From Marispirochaeta sp. (lineage in GTDB: Bacteria; Spirochaetota; Spirochaetia; JC444; Marispirochaetaceae), in contig NZ_OY764212.1 in NCBI RefSeq assembly GCF_963668165.1, positions 496,001-560,000 on the forward strand: DNA of 64,000 nucleotides, in the 5' to 3' direction. Below are positions 42,656-52,571 of the stretch, in pieces; the stretch's first letter is position 1, and each line of letters begins with the position of its first letter. The notes under the pieces were generated by a model. The model was given only the letters and a program-made list of their open reading frames with translations. It did no database searches and was not told where the DNA came from. The position numbers were made by a program, and so were the translations under genes.

Positions 42656-44056
42656 TTCATATTGTCTATACAAGAGCAGACAGGCTCAACTATTCAGGGG
42701 CTTGCACAACTCCTGGAATCGGAAGAAGGCAGGAAGTTATTCCAGGAAATGAGTACCGCCTGGAATATGTTCCTGGCATCCGCTGATAACATCGAGGCTC
42801 AGGTTAAAAACGGAACAATAGCTGAGGCAATCAGGGAATCGCAAACAACTGCGAAGGAGCACGAAAATTCAATTTCTGAAACGGTTACCCGTTTCATTGA
42901 GCATAACGAAGCTGACCTGGCAAATGATAAACTCATAAGCGACCGGAACTACAGCACTACCCGGCTTCTTATCATTATTGTTGCTGCTGCAAGCGTATTA
43001 GTCGGTGTCCTTATTGCCTGGCTGATTACCCGCAAGGTGAAAACCCAGGTGGGGGGTGAGCCGGAGGCAATAGAGGCAATCGCCCGCAGGGTGGCCGCAG
43101 GAGATCTCCGACGCCAGGTACTCAATGATACTGAGACAACGAGGAAGAAACTTACCGGAATCTATGCCTCCCTTATGGATATGTCGACAGCCCTGACAGA
43201 CATTGTACGCGAGGTATCCGGAGCATCAGTGAATGTCTCTACCGGTTCCGAAGAGCTCAGCCAGACAGCCCAGGAGCTCTCCCAGGGCTCCTCGGAACAG
43301 GCGGCTTCGACGGAAGAGCTGGCCTCGTCGGTTGAAGAAATTAGCGCCATGGTGAGGCAGAACGCCGAAAACGCCCAGCAGACCAATTCCATCGCTCAGA
43401 AGGCGGCCCAGGATGCCAAGATAGGCGGGGAGGCAATGGAAGAGTCGGTCTCGGCAATGGAACAAATCGCTGAAAAAAGCTCCGTGGTAGATGAACTCGC
43501 CCGCAGCACAAACATGCTGGCCCTCAACGCCGCCATCGAGGCCGCGCGTGTAGGAGAAGAAGGCCGGGGATTCGCCGTTGTAGCGGCGGAGGTACGAAAG
43601 CTGGCCCAGCGCAGCCAGAATGCGGCCAATGATATAGCAGCCACAACGGAAACAGGGCTTAGCGCAGCAAAAAAAGCGGGAGAGCTTATCCGCAAACTTG
43701 TTCCTGATATTCTGAAAACCGCTGATCTCGTCCAGGAGATCGCCGCCGCCAGTGAAGAGCAGAACGATGGTATAGATCAGGTTAACCAGGCCATCGAACA
43801 ACTGAATCAGGTGGTGCAGCAGAACGCTTCTGCATCGGAAGAATCAGCCTCTTCTGCGGAGGAACTGGCAGCCCAGGCAGAACGCTTGCAGGAGGCGATC
43901 GGATTCTTCAGGATTTCAGAGGGGAAGACACCAACTGCTATACGACCTGTTGCCGCATTGGAATCGCCGAAAGAGAACAAGTACAAGGAAGAAGACCGCC
44001 AGACCTATAAGTCGTACCAGGAAGACAACCTGGATTCAGACTTCGAAGCATTCTAA
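42656..44056 (+). pseudogene. Methyl-accepting chemotaxis protein, 3' part after IS insertion
   Basis: Continues the receptor from 41160. It has the rest of the ligand domain ([21 protein letters not shown]), transmembrane helix 2 ([21 protein letters not shown]), a HAMP domain ([15 protein letters not shown]) and the cytoplasmic signalling hairpin. The tip is [39 protein letters not shown] (given in two parts here: the conserved core is [15 protein letters not shown]). An ATG at 42638 inside the IS end could start a shortened receptor of 472 residues with only one transmembrane helix. The intact signalling domain suggests the insertion is recent. cheW follows 12 bases later. Confidence 0.88.
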
Positions 44057-44068
44057 AGGATCTGAATC

Positions 44069-44548
44069 ATGAATAAACCGCAGCATTTTGTAATATTTCA
44101 TCTATCCGGCTCTTTATACGCAATGCCTGTTTCCCAGGTCCGGGAAGTGCACGGTGAGATATCCATCGAGCCGGTCCCGGGAACGGCGGACTTTGTTAAA
44201 GGCATTACTGTGATCAGGGACAACGCCCTGCCGGTAATAGATTTAAAAGAGCTAATGAGGATCTCTATTCCCCGTGTGGATAGTAATTCCGTAGGGGACT
44301 CTTTTATGGTGTCCATGCTTCCGGCACAGGATCAGATTATTGAATGTGTATTAATCGTAGAAACCGTTGTTGGAGTATCAACCTTTAACGAGGAGGATAT
44401 TCAGCCTTCATCCAGTAACGGTATAACGGCCTCCCGGTATGTCTCCGGAATCCATTTACATAACGGTAAGGCGACCCAGATTATTGACACGCCTTCGTTA
44501 TTTTCAAACCCGAAGGATTTCGAGGAGATATCTCAGATTAAAGCCTGA
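44069..44548 (+). CDS. cheW: CheW-like coupling protein
   Basis: Adaptor linking chemoreceptors to the CheA kinase. The single 159-residue CheW domain has FVIFHLSGSLYAMPVSQVREV at the start and the central KGITVIRDNALPVIDLKELM, both diagnostic. It lies 12 bases after the chemoreceptor gene, so it probably belongs to the same operon. cheA and other chemotaxis genes are not in the window. Polar effects of the IS insertion upstream may reduce its expression. Confidence 0.92.
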   Translation: MNKPQHFVIFHLSGSLYAMPVSQVREVHGEISIEPVPGTADFVKGITVIRDNALPVIDLKELMRISIPRVDSNSVGDSFMVSMLPAQDQIIECVLIVETVVGVSTFNEEDIQPSSSNGITASRYVSGIHLHNGKATQIIDTPSLFSNPKDFEEISQIKA

Positions 44549-44561
44549 GGCAGCAGGTCCA

Positions 44562-45393
44562 ATGGAGAAAATGCCACTCCTCTACTTTTATCCGCGATCC
44601 GGAGAACTAATGTGTAACCGCACGCTGACCAGGCTGCTGCATCATAAGGCCGCGGATGAAAGCCTTTTTATCCGTGATAAAACTGGAGATGTTTCTGCAT
44701 TGGACCTGTTTTTCTATCATCCTCCTCCCGGAGGAATTGCGCGTATAATGCGTTTTATAACTCATGATCCGGCAGGTACAAACTTCTACACTTATATGCG
44801 CTCTAATAATACCCTGAAGCCTGTAAAACTTAAAATAAAAACGGAATATCCTGCCCGCCCACGCAGCCGTGTTCGCACGATATCAGTAACTCCAATGGCT
44901 ACACATACTGCACAGGCCACGATGATTGATGATCTGCTGAAGGAAAAGGAGATGCTTCTGCAGGAGATTAACCACCGTGTTATAAACAACCTGCAAGTTG
45001 TTTTAAGTATAATCCATCATGATGTTTCCCAGGAGAATGCCGATCCTGCAGGATCTTATGGAGTTCTTTTCTGTGTCCTTCGGTTACAGTATAAGCGAGA
45101 GTCATGCAACAATAAAGACCAGAGATGCGATTCCCCTGGCCTTCACACGCGCCGAGTTTCTTTCATCCCTGTTAACGCAAAACAGACAGCTATCAGATAA
45201 AGAATTCTCCCTTGAGATAGACCTCCGGTATGAAGAAGGAATTCTCATGTCTGTTACTGCCCGGGATAGACAGGGAATAGTCCCCGTCTTTTTCATCTTG
45301 CCCGCCGCGGGGCATATCTTTCATATTCTGCTGGAACAGGCCAACGCGAGTATCAGAATGTTTGAGTATGGTCCTGCACTTCTTTTCCGGTAG
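44562..45393 (+). pseudogene. Frameshifted HisKA_2-type histidine kinase
   Basis: The first frame (ATG 44562, stop 45200) encodes a PAS-like N-terminus (MPLLYFYPRSGELMCNRT) and a HisKA_2 box with the phospho-His (LLQEINHRVINNLQVVLSII), then turns into unrelated residues. From about 45019 to 45393 the +1 frame encodes a worn HATPase part (IPLAFTRAEFLSSLL, FSLEIDLRYEEGILMSVTARDRQG). Only about 52 codons separate the H box from the IPLA segment, where 85-95 is usual, so a deletion with a frameshift is likely. N, G1 and G2 boxes are not convincing. Taken as a decayed kinase gene; two small genes are possible but less likely. Confidence 0.6.
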
Positions 45394-45496
45394 AAAAACC
45401 AGGGTAGTTCCAACCTGCCACATCCATCCGTTGACCCGGACAGGAGCTTAGCCTATACTGACTCAGGGCGTCCGCTGCCTTGAATCGGGAGGGGAA

Positions 45497-47248
45497 ATGT
45501 CGGAACAGCTGATTTTAAAAAATCTTGATTTTATAAGGATACTGCCGGCCTGGGCCCAGGAACTTTCCTACAAGTATCTCTCCAAGACAACCAACCTCTA
45601 TATTGCTCATGGCAATATACGGGATTTCCTGCCCAACAAGATGATCGAAGGGGAGTTTATCTTTGTCCGCATCCAGGAGTTTATCTCTGAAGTGCTCTTC
45701 GGAAACCGGGACATCGTAGCCTTTTACGACCGCTCTTCTGGAATAAACTTCTGCAATCCGGATATGCAGAAAGAATACCTGGATATAATGGAATCCCATT
45801 TCCCCGACACGGATCGTCAGGACTTTATCTCCCTTGATCCTCTAAAGGCTTTCGATTATCTGGAAAAATACTTTTTCATGAATATTCCCCATAAAAAGCG
45901 GATTGTTCTGATTATCGATTATGCCGAGACCCTGATTCCCAACACGGAACTCGCCCGTCTCTCCGATGAGGACCGTTACGCCCTGGTCACACTGAACCGC
46001 TGGTCGCATGATCCCATCTTTACCCAGGGAGATGTCTCTATCATCCTTCTGACGGAAAACCTGGCAGACCTGAGCACCCGAATCGTCCGTTCGCCCCATA
46101 CGGTAAAGGTGCATGTCCCCATTCCCGACGAAGACATCAGGGAGAAGTTCCTCAATTTCCTTGACCGCCAGGATATCCTGCTGATGGAGCCCCGCCTGAA
46201 CCCCAAAAGAGTGGCCAAGATAACCTCTGGACTCAATCTGCAGAACCTGAACCAGATCGCTGCTGAAAGCTACCAGGAAGACAAACCCATAACCCTGGAT
46301 TACCTCACTGAACGAAAAAAGGAGATCATTGAGAACGAAGCTGTAGGTCTTCTGGAGTTCATCGAAAGCGAGCACGACCTTTCCATGGTATCGGGACACG
46401 AGTTCGTAAAAAAGCGCTTCAAGAGCGCCGCCCGGGCCATCAAACAGGGCCGCCTGGATGTGCTTCCCATGGGATACCTGATTGCCGGCCCGGTGGGTAC
46501 GGGTAAGAGCTTCATGGTCTCCGCTTTTGCTTCCGAGATTGGTGTACCCATTGTGCGGCTGAGGAATTTCCGCAGTAAGTGGCAGGGAGAAACGGAGTCG
46601 AACCTGGAAAAGGTTCTGAACATACTTAAAGCCATGTCTCCGGTAGGGGTCATGATCGACGAGGCCGACGCATTTCTGGGAGACCGTAACCAGGATGGAG
46701 ACTCCGGTACCAGCAACCGGATTTTCGCCCAGATTGCGAGCTTCATGGGCAACACGGAGTACCGGGGCAAGATTATCTGGTTCCTCATAACCTGCCGTCC
46801 CGATCTTCTTCCCATCGACCTGAAGCGTCAGGGAAGGGCGGAGGAGCACCTGGCAATATTTTATCCGGATACCTTAAACGAACGGGAAGACCTCTTTGAC
46901 ACCCTGGTCAAGAAACTGAAGATGAAGATCCAGAAATTTCCTCTTTCGGACCTTCTGAAAAAATTCCCCAACGAATACTCCGGGGCCGACCTTGAATCGA
47001 TTCTTATCCGGGCCAAGTTTAACGCGGCCATGGAGAACCATATAATTATTACCCGGGAAGACCTGGAAAACGCCATGAAAGATTTTGTGCCCGCCAGTTA
47101 TCCCCACGAGATACGTCTGCAAAACCTGGTGGCAGTGCTGGAGTGCACCAGCCGCGAGATGGTCCCCAAGCGTTTTCAGAACCTTGACCGGTCAAAACTT
47201 GTACAGGAAATACGGGAACTCAAAGAGTTGCTGGGAGAACACCCCTGA
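45497..47248 (+). CDS. Two-module AAA+ ATPase, first module degenerate
   Basis: A 583-residue protein of unknown role. The C-terminal module (about 290-540) is a complete AAA+ ATPase: Walker A AGPVGTGKS near 330-338, Walker B VGVMIDEADAF, a sensor region WFLITCRPDLLP, and a helical lid with FPNEYSGADLESIL. This is closest to the FtsH/Cdc48/Ycf46 class. The N-terminal module (about 40-270) has a Walker-B-like strand RIVLIIDYAETLIP and sensor-like VSIILLTENLADL but no Walker A, so it cannot hydrolyse ATP. GGGAGG precedes the ATG. galM follows 15 bases later. The N-terminal segment may recognise substrate. Confidence 0.8.
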   Translation: MSEQLILKNLDFIRILPAWAQELSYKYLSKTTNLYIAHGNIRDFLPNKMIEGEFIFVRIQEFISEVLFGNRDIVAFYDRSSGINFCNPDMQKEYLDIMESHFPDTDRQDFISLDPLKAFDYLEKYFFMNIPHKKRIVLIIDYAETLIPNTELARLSDEDRYALVTLNRWSHDPIFTQGDVSIILLTENLADLSTRIVRSPHTVKVHVPIPDEDIREKFLNFLDRQDILLMEPRLNPKRVAKITSGLNLQNLNQIAAESYQEDKPITLDYLTERKKEIIENEAVGLLEFIESEHDLSMVSGHEFVKKRFKSAARAIKQGRLDVLPMGYLIAGPVGTGKSFMVSAFASEIGVPIVRLRNFRSKWQGETESNLEKVLNILKAMSPVGVMIDEADAFLGDRNQDGDSGTSNRIFAQIASFMGNTEYRGKIIWFLITCRPDLLPIDLKRQGRAEEHLAIFYPDTLNEREDLFDTLVKKLKMKIQKFPLSDLLKKFPNEYSGADLESILIRAKFNAAMENHIIITREDLENAMKDFVPASYPHEIRLQNLVAVLECTSREMVPKRFQNLDRSKLVQEIRELKELLGEHP

Positions 47249-47263
47249 TGCGGAGGATACAGC

Positions 47264-48304
47264 ATGACGCTTGAACGAATACCTTATGGAACAACAAAAA
47301 ATGGCGACAAGGTAGATGCCTTCTTCATAAGTAACGGAGAAGTCACGTTTCAGGCCCTGACCTACGGTGCTGTTTTAAGTTCCGTTACCAGCCTTGACAG
47401 AGAAGGAACCCCCGCCGAACTAACTCTTGGATTTGATGATCTGTCTGGCTGGGAAAGCGATCACCCCTACTTTGGAGGGACCATAGGCCGCTTTGCAAAC
47501 CGTATATCCAAAGGCCGTTTCAAACTGGAAGGAAAAGAATATACCCTCTACACCAACGACGGCACCAATCATCTGCATGGAGGTAAAGAGGGTTTCGAAC
47601 GCAGAATGTGGGACGGATTTCCTTTCCAGAATGAGCAGGAAGCAGGAGTCAAGTTCAGCCGTACCAGTCCCGATGGCGAGGAAGGCTATCCCGGAAACCT
47701 TGACGTCGTGGTTACCTATGCCCTGTCGGTGAATAACGAATTGTCCATACATTATGAAGCTGCCACCGACGCCCCTACACTGGCAAATTTAACGAACCAC
47801 GCGTACTGGAACCTTGACGGTTCCGGAGGAAGGACCTCCATACTGGACCATGAGCTGCTGATCCATAGTGACAGCTATGTGGAGGTGGACAAGTACGCGA
47901 TTCCCACTGGACGCATTCTGCAGGTACAGCAGAGTCCCTTTGACTTTCGCCGCCGCAAGACAATAGGAACGGACATACAGTCCGCCGGCGGTTACGATCA
48001 CTGCTATAAACTCACGTCTGCTGATGCTGATGAACCGGCTCTCGCCGCGGAAGTCTATTCACCCCTGTCCGGCAGAGTTATGAAGATCTACACGACCCAG
48101 CCGGGACTGCAATTCTATACCGGAGAGTTCCTGGATGGTACAATAAGCCTTCGCGGAGGAGTCCCTGCAAAGAAGAGGTGCGCCCTCTGTCTTGAGGCTG
48201 CAGGTTTACCCGATTCTCCAAACCAGCCGGATTTCCTCTCTGCTGTATTGCGCCCGGGTATGCGTTATATTCATAAAACGATCCACCATTTTTCCCTGGC
48301 GTAA
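47264..48304 (+). CDS. galM: Aldose 1-epimerase (galactose mutarotase)
   Basis: Interconverts alpha and beta anomers of hexoses. Active-site elements are visible: GGTIGRFANRISKGRF, NGTNHLHGG-like NDGTNHLHGGKEGF, the catalytic His in LTNHAYWNLDG, and the catalytic Glu region QFYTGEFLDG. The length of 346 residues is normal. GGAGG precedes the ATG. No other galactose genes are near; the neighbours are an ATPase and a metal hydrolase. Confidence 0.95.
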   Translation: MTLERIPYGTTKNGDKVDAFFISNGEVTFQALTYGAVLSSVTSLDREGTPAELTLGFDDLSGWESDHPYFGGTIGRFANRISKGRFKLEGKEYTLYTNDGTNHLHGGKEGFERRMWDGFPFQNEQEAGVKFSRTSPDGEEGYPGNLDVVVTYALSVNNELSIHYEAATDAPTLANLTNHAYWNLDGSGGRTSILDHELLIHSDSYVEVDKYAIPTGRILQVQQSPFDFRRRKTIGTDIQSAGGYDHCYKLTSADADEPALAAEVYSPLSGRVMKIYTTQPGLQFYTGEFLDGTISLRGGVPAKKRCALCLEAAGLPDSPNQPDFLSAVLRPGMRYIHKTIHHFSLA

Positions 48305-48314
48305 AGGAATCATT

Positions 48315-49166
48315 ATGAGGATAAAAAAACAGTCCCCCAAAGATGGATTACAGCTTACCAACGATGGGGATTTGAGTCTTTTCTGGCTTGGAGTCGGAAG
48401 TGCCTTTTCCAAGCTCCATTACCAGACAAATCTCATCATTATCAAAGGTAATGACCATATAATGGTGGACTGCGGCACCAAAGCACCTCAGGCTTTGTTT
48501 GAACTTGGTCTCCAGGCGACAGACATACGAAACTTCCTTATTACCCATTCTCATGCCGATCACATCGGGGGGCTGGAAGAGATCATGCTGATGAACCGCT
48601 ACGTACGGAGGGAAAAACCGACCATTGTTATTAATCCCACATATCAGCATCTGCTCTGGGATATGAGTCTGCGGGGAGGGGCTGCCTATAACGAAGAGAA
48701 GCGGGGAATGGACCTGACTTTCGGGGACATGTGGAATGTGGTTCGCCCTACGTGGCTGCCGGCATATCCCCGGGAGACCCACGAGGCGAACATCGGATCC
48801 ATCAACCTTAAAATGTTCCGTACCATGCATATTCCCGACATGACCGGGAGCTGGCAGAGCTCTTTCTGGAGCTGCGGAATAATCGTCGACAACCGGATCA
48901 TGTTTACCTCTGACACCCGTTTCGATCCGGAGCTTATTCAAACCTTCGCGGAAAACTTTGACCTGGAATACATCTTCCACGACTGTCAGTTTTTTACCGG
49001 CGGTGTTCATGCAGGGATTGACGAGCTGGGCACTCTCCCCCCGGCGGTAAAGGAGCGTATGATCCTGACACATTATGGAGACAACTGGAAGGACTTCAGC
49101 AAAAAAATCGACGAGGCCGGATTCTATGGCCTGGCCAAACAGTGGCACCATTATCTGTTTTCATGA
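48315..49166 (+). CDS. Metallo-beta-lactamase-fold hydrolase
   Basis: A 283-residue metal-dependent hydrolase. The zinc motif HxHxDH is ITHSHADHIGG near residues 75-85. Further metal ligands are likely in MHIPD, SDTRFD and ILTHYGD. It resembles the ribonuclease Z/phosphodiesterase branch rather than antibiotic beta-lactamases. ATG at 48315 has AAGGAA upstream; the open frame extends back into galM to 48192. The acyltransferase gene starts inside its stop (ATGA). Substrate unknown. Confidence 0.88.
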   Translation: MRIKKQSPKDGLQLTNDGDLSLFWLGVGSAFSKLHYQTNLIIIKGNDHIMVDCGTKAPQALFELGLQATDIRNFLITHSHADHIGGLEEIMLMNRYVRREKPTIVINPTYQHLLWDMSLRGGAAYNEEKRGMDLTFGDMWNVVRPTWLPAYPRETHEANIGSINLKMFRTMHIPDMTGSWQSSFWSCGIIVDNRIMFTSDTRFDPELIQTFAENFDLEYIFHDCQFFTGGVHAGIDELGTLPPAVKERMILTHYGDNWKDFSKKIDEAGFYGLAKQWHHYLFS

Positions 49167-49840
49167 GGCTTTGGAAAAGAATAATCTACAACACAATCCG
49201 AACGGTACTACGGCTTAATCTCTCGTTTTTTTATGATTTTCATGTTTGGGGTCGGGAGAATATTCCCTCCGAAGGTCCAAAGATATTCTGTTCAAACCAT
49301 TTCTCGTCTTCAGATCCGGGATTTGTTATTACCCTGATGAAAGAACCGGTGCATATGATCATCGGTTCAGCCTTCGGTATCCCCGGTCTTGCTGGCATTC
49401 TGAGGGCGGGAGAACAAATTGACGCGTACGATGAGAGTGTCCGCGACAGAATTATCCCTGAGGCACTAGGATACCTGCGAAAAGGAGAATCGGTTTACAT
49501 CTTTCCGGAGGGGGATATCGGCGATCAGCATCAGCTGAGAAAATTCTATACCGGTATCGCAAGAATCTACCTTGAGTGTCCTGTTCCTGTTGTTCCCATC
49601 GGTCTGATATCTCCACGGAGGAACGTTTCCGATAAGGACGTCAAGGTCGGGGAAGTGCTGTATCATCAGCTTCGGGTGGTTTCCCGGAATTACTACGCGA
49701 ATATCGGCCCGCCCCGGACCTTTCCGCAGTACCACAGCCGTGAGGACAGAAAAGAAGCAGCCAGGGAGCTCACGGAAGAAATTAAAGGAATCATCGCCGA
49801 TCTTATCGACGATATAAAACATAACAAGTTCTGGAGCTAG
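49163..49840 (+). CDS. Lysophospholipid acyltransferase-family protein (PlsC-like)
   Basis: Membrane-associated acyltransferase of 225 residues. The catalytic NHx4D box is SNHFSSSDPG near residues 44-53 and the glycerophosphate-binding motif is YIFPEGDIGD. The N-terminal stretch IIYNTIRTVLRLNLSFFYDF may be a membrane-embedded helix. The start overlaps the upstream stop and has no ribosome-binding site, implying translational coupling. Probably acts in phospholipid synthesis; whether it is the main PlsC cannot be told. Confidence 0.88.
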   Translation: MRLWKRIIYNTIRTVLRLNLSFFYDFHVWGRENIPSEGPKIFCSNHFSSSDPGFVITLMKEPVHMIIGSAFGIPGLAGILRAGEQIDAYDESVRDRIIPEALGYLRKGESVYIFPEGDIGDQHQLRKFYTGIARIYLECPVPVVPIGLISPRRNVSDKDVKVGEVLYHQLRVVSRNYYANIGPPRTFPQYHSREDRKEAARELTEEIKGIIADLIDDIKHNKFWS

Positions 49841-49856
49841 GAGGAGAGACAGGCTC

Positions 49857-50654
49857 ATGAAAATACTTGATGAGATTCGGGAAATCTTCAACCTTATTTT
49901 AAACCATTCAGAAGACGTGTCGCGTATGCGTTTCGAGGCGCGCATGAAAAACGGTTCTACCTTTCGTTACAGTTTCGACAGGCAGAAATGGGAACGGGAG
50001 CTCTTAAAGGAGAACCTTCCCAAGCGCGAGACAAACCAGTTAATCAACGCCATCCTCGACGTTACCGGCATTGCAGCTGCGGTCGCCATTCTTGTTATTC
50101 TCGTTGTTTTCTCGGTAATTGCGGGAGAAACCGAGGTTATATTGTACTACGGAATATCCTGGGCCCTGGCTATCCTCTATTACCTGTTCAGTGCTCTGTA
50201 TAATTTCCTGAGTCCCGCCCACACCGCCAGGGAGTTCTTTTTTAAATTCAGGAGCATACTGCTTTTTTTAACCCTCACCGCTTTTTTCATGCCCCTCTAT
50301 GTAGTCTACCTGCCCTCTAATCCGGGAACAGGATTTTTAGGTGGAGTTTTGATTCTGTGTGTTATCGCTCTCTATTTTAACGGACTGAATACACAGGGCG
50401 GAAGAAAGATGGCCGCACTGTCAGGAATCCTGCTGAGTTGGCTTTCAGTGGCATCCCTGCCCTTTCTGTCGGCAGGATTCAGCTTGTTTGAAAAGATGCT
50501 GGTGCTGTTCGCTGCCATACTGCTCAGCATCTGGATTACCGCGGCATTCCAGAGCGATCACAGTACATCAAAAGAGACCCCGGCTATGAATCTTTTCCTG
50601 CTTTTTGCCTCAGTGTGCCTTTTCTGGTTTAATCTGTTATGGCTGGGGATATAA
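49857..50654 (+). CDS. Multi-pass membrane protein of unknown function
   Basis: A 265-residue protein not assigned to a family. The first 65 residues are soluble and charged (FEARMKNGSTFRYSFDRQKWE). About seven hydrophobic helices follow, beginning with GIAAAVAILVILVVFSVIA. AGGAGAG lies before the ATG. It closes the rightward run that starts with the AAA+ gene, 16 bases after the acyltransferase, so an envelope or lipid role is possible by context only. Confidence 0.75.
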   Translation: MKILDEIREIFNLILNHSEDVSRMRFEARMKNGSTFRYSFDRQKWERELLKENLPKRETNQLINAILDVTGIAAAVAILVILVVFSVIAGETEVILYYGISWALAILYYLFSALYNFLSPAHTAREFFFKFRSILLFLTLTAFFMPLYVVYLPSNPGTGFLGGVLILCVIALYFNGLNTQGGRKMAALSGILLSWLSVASLPFLSAGFSLFEKMLVLFAAILLSIWITAAFQSDHSTSKETPAMNLFLLFASVCLFWFNLLWLGI

Positions 50655-50680
50655 TTCTGCCGTGAAGTTAAAGTCGGAGC

Positions 50681-51217
50681 CTATTTACCAAGAAGCATTT
50701 CGGAGTAGTAACGTCCTTCGATCTTATCCCGTTCAATGCCTACGGCATCAAAGATCGCGAGGATTTCTTCCCTGGCGGCCTCGATACCCGCTGAATCCAG
50801 ATCATCCACGGGAAGAACCTTTTCTATCTCCAGGAATGTTCCAAGGCCTTCAATATGAACAAGCTCAATGACCATATCCGCGAAAGAAAACAGCAGGCCC
50901 CGCTTTTTCTTTTCCAGAAACTTACGGCAGCCGAAACGCTTCAGGAGTTCGTCGATTACAGAAAACTCCTCAACCACCGTTTCATGCTCCCTGTTTATTT
51001 CGGTTCCGTCCTCCAGCCGTTTGTCCTTGTACGTCAGAATCCATTTACCGTCGCTCTCCCGTAAGCGAAGGGTGTTGAGTCCAGGGAAACGGCCGTTTGT
51101 TTCATAATAGACATCATCCTTGCTGACCGGAACAGCTTCGCCATAGAGGGAACGCAGCCGTTCCTCAATACTCTGGGGGTTATCTACCCAGGCTTTAATC
51201 TCAATCTCCATGGACAT
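50681..51217 (-). CDS. CYTH-domain protein (class IV adenylyl cyclase-like)
   Basis: A 178-residue CYTH protein: the N-terminal EIEIKA (ExExK motif) and alternating charged beta strands (LRLRESDGKWILTYKDKR, LVHIEGLGTFLEIEKV) form the tunnel that binds triphosphates and metal. CYTH proteins include CyaB-type adenylyl cyclases, thiamine triphosphatases and triphosphate tunnel enzymes. The sequence alone does not choose between them. GGAGA precedes the ATG. Confidence 0.87.
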   Translation of the reverse strand: MSMEIEIKAWVDNPQSIEERLRSLYGEAVPVSKDDVYYETNGRFPGLNTLRLRESDGKWILTYKDKRLEDGTEINREHETVVEEFSVIDELLKRFGCRKFLEKKKRGLLFSFADMVIELVHIEGLGTFLEIEKVLPVDDLDSAGIEAAREEILAIFDAVGIERDKIEGRYYSEMLLGK

Positions 51218-51245
51218 ACCGTTTTCTCCTCTCTACAAGCGGCCG

Positions 51246-52568
51246 TTAATCCAGCCAGATAAATCGGGCTTCACACTTAAGAAACTCTTCCAGGGACTCT
51301 CTTAAATGGGGGTTTTCGGTAAAGGCGATTTCCAGCTCTGTGGGGGATGAAGATGCAGCAATGAAAGCAGGAATGGCACCGTATATGGAATGCTGGAAAC
51401 TAACCACGGACCGACCTTTGAGCAGGCTGTCGAAGCGGATTTGTTCCATTCCGGTCACCTTTTCCACATCCCGAGGGCTTATATCCGGATGCTTTCCGGG
51501 AATATAGGAGAACACCCCCGGAGAAAAGAGGAACTTTCGCCGTTCGTCCCGATAGGCGTTAAAACTCCCTTCCCACAGAACAGGACTTGGACGAAGTGCT
51601 TTTGACTGCCCGATTTTCGTCAATATCCGGGACTCATAGACCTCTGCAGCAACCCTGGGCATATCAGGATCCAATAGAGGAGTTGCCCCGGCAAAGACCC
51701 CCAGGTCCCCGACACGGACATCATCGAGTTTATCAGCGCCGGAGTCTCCTTCCCTTTTTAAATTGCCTACAGTTATAACAGAAACAGAGAAGGAATTTTC
51801 AAATCCCGCTCTGTCTGGAATAAAAGAAAAAAGAAATTCGAGTTCCAGTCCTTGAGTGTATGTCCCAAGGGATACCGCATCAAAAGGGACCAGTACAAGA
51901 CTGCGGAACCCGCGGCGGCTCCCGGCTGCAGATCCAAGACGAAGGGCATCATCAAGAATTACCCGGGCTTCCGGCTTGAGCAGACTCACCTGTTTTTGGC
52001 TGTCCGGCGGAAGAGTCGACCGGTCCTGTATTCCCCTTTTATACTGGGGAGAATCCTTCGGGAGACTAATAGCAAGAGGATCTTCAATATAGGATGCATC
52101 CAGAAGCAGTATGGCCTCCGGCACAGGAAGATGAGTATAGCTGGCCTCAAAAAAGTCCTTTTCCCGATTTCCTTCCTGGAATCCCGCCGGTCGTTCAGGC
52201 ACTGTGCGCAGCAGGATCATGTCCACAGACCTCAGCCTGGAGGAACCAAAGAGCTGAATGGGAACAAGCCGGCGGGGAACACCGTTTTTAAAAAGGAATC
52301 GTTCCGGATAAATAGACCATGCACCGGGACGGTCAAAGCGCAGCACAACCAGGGAATCTTCCAGAGAACCTGTCCGGCCTGCTTCGGCAAGAGTTACTGT
52401 TTCGATGGGAAAATAGAGAGTAAGATCGGGTAAGGGCGATGCCGGAGAGACGTCTCCTGCATCAGGCCTGACAGGCGCCGAAACCCCAGGGGTTCCGGCG
52501 CAGGATATAAAGAGCGCTGCCAGGCCGACTGACAGCAGGAGTTTCCGTAAGGACCTCTTCGGCTTCAT
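51246..52568 (-). CDS. Lipoprotein of unknown function
   Basis: A 440-residue exported protein. The signal is basic then hydrophobic (LLLSVGLAALF) with a lipobox ISCAG, Cys near residue 23, followed by a Pro/Ala/Ser linker. The rest is a mixed alpha/beta domain with no motif I recognise. Segments such as LLRTVPERPAGF and RVILDDALRLGSAAG are unassigned. It starts four bases after gpmI, so it is probably co-transcribed, and is likely anchored at the outer or inner membrane. Confidence 0.75.
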   Translation of the reverse strand: MKPKRSLRKLLLSVGLAALFISCAGTPGVSAPVRPDAGDVSPASPLPDLTLYFPIETVTLAEAGRTGSLEDSLVVLRFDRPGAWSIYPERFLFKNGVPRRLVPIQLFGSSRLRSVDMILLRTVPERPAGFQEGNREKDFFEASYTHLPVPEAILLLDASYIEDPLAISLPKDSPQYKRGIQDRSTLPPDSQKQVSLLKPEARVILDDALRLGSAAGSRRGFRSLVLVPFDAVSLGTYTQGLELEFLFSFIPDRAGFENSFSVSVITVGNLKREGDSGADKLDDVRVGDLGVFAGATPLLDPDMPRVAAEVYESRILTKIGQSKALRPSPVLWEGSFNAYRDERRKFLFSPGVFSYIPGKHPDISPRDVEKVTGMEQIRFDSLLKGRSVVSFQHSIYGAIPAFIAASSSPTELEIAFTENPHLRESLEEFLKCEARFIWLD

Positions 52569-52571
52569 ACT

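Noticed and set aside
45842-46849. 335-codon open frame antisense to the AAA+ gene
   Set aside because: The opposite strand encodes intact AAA+ motifs; the antisense frame shows no family features.
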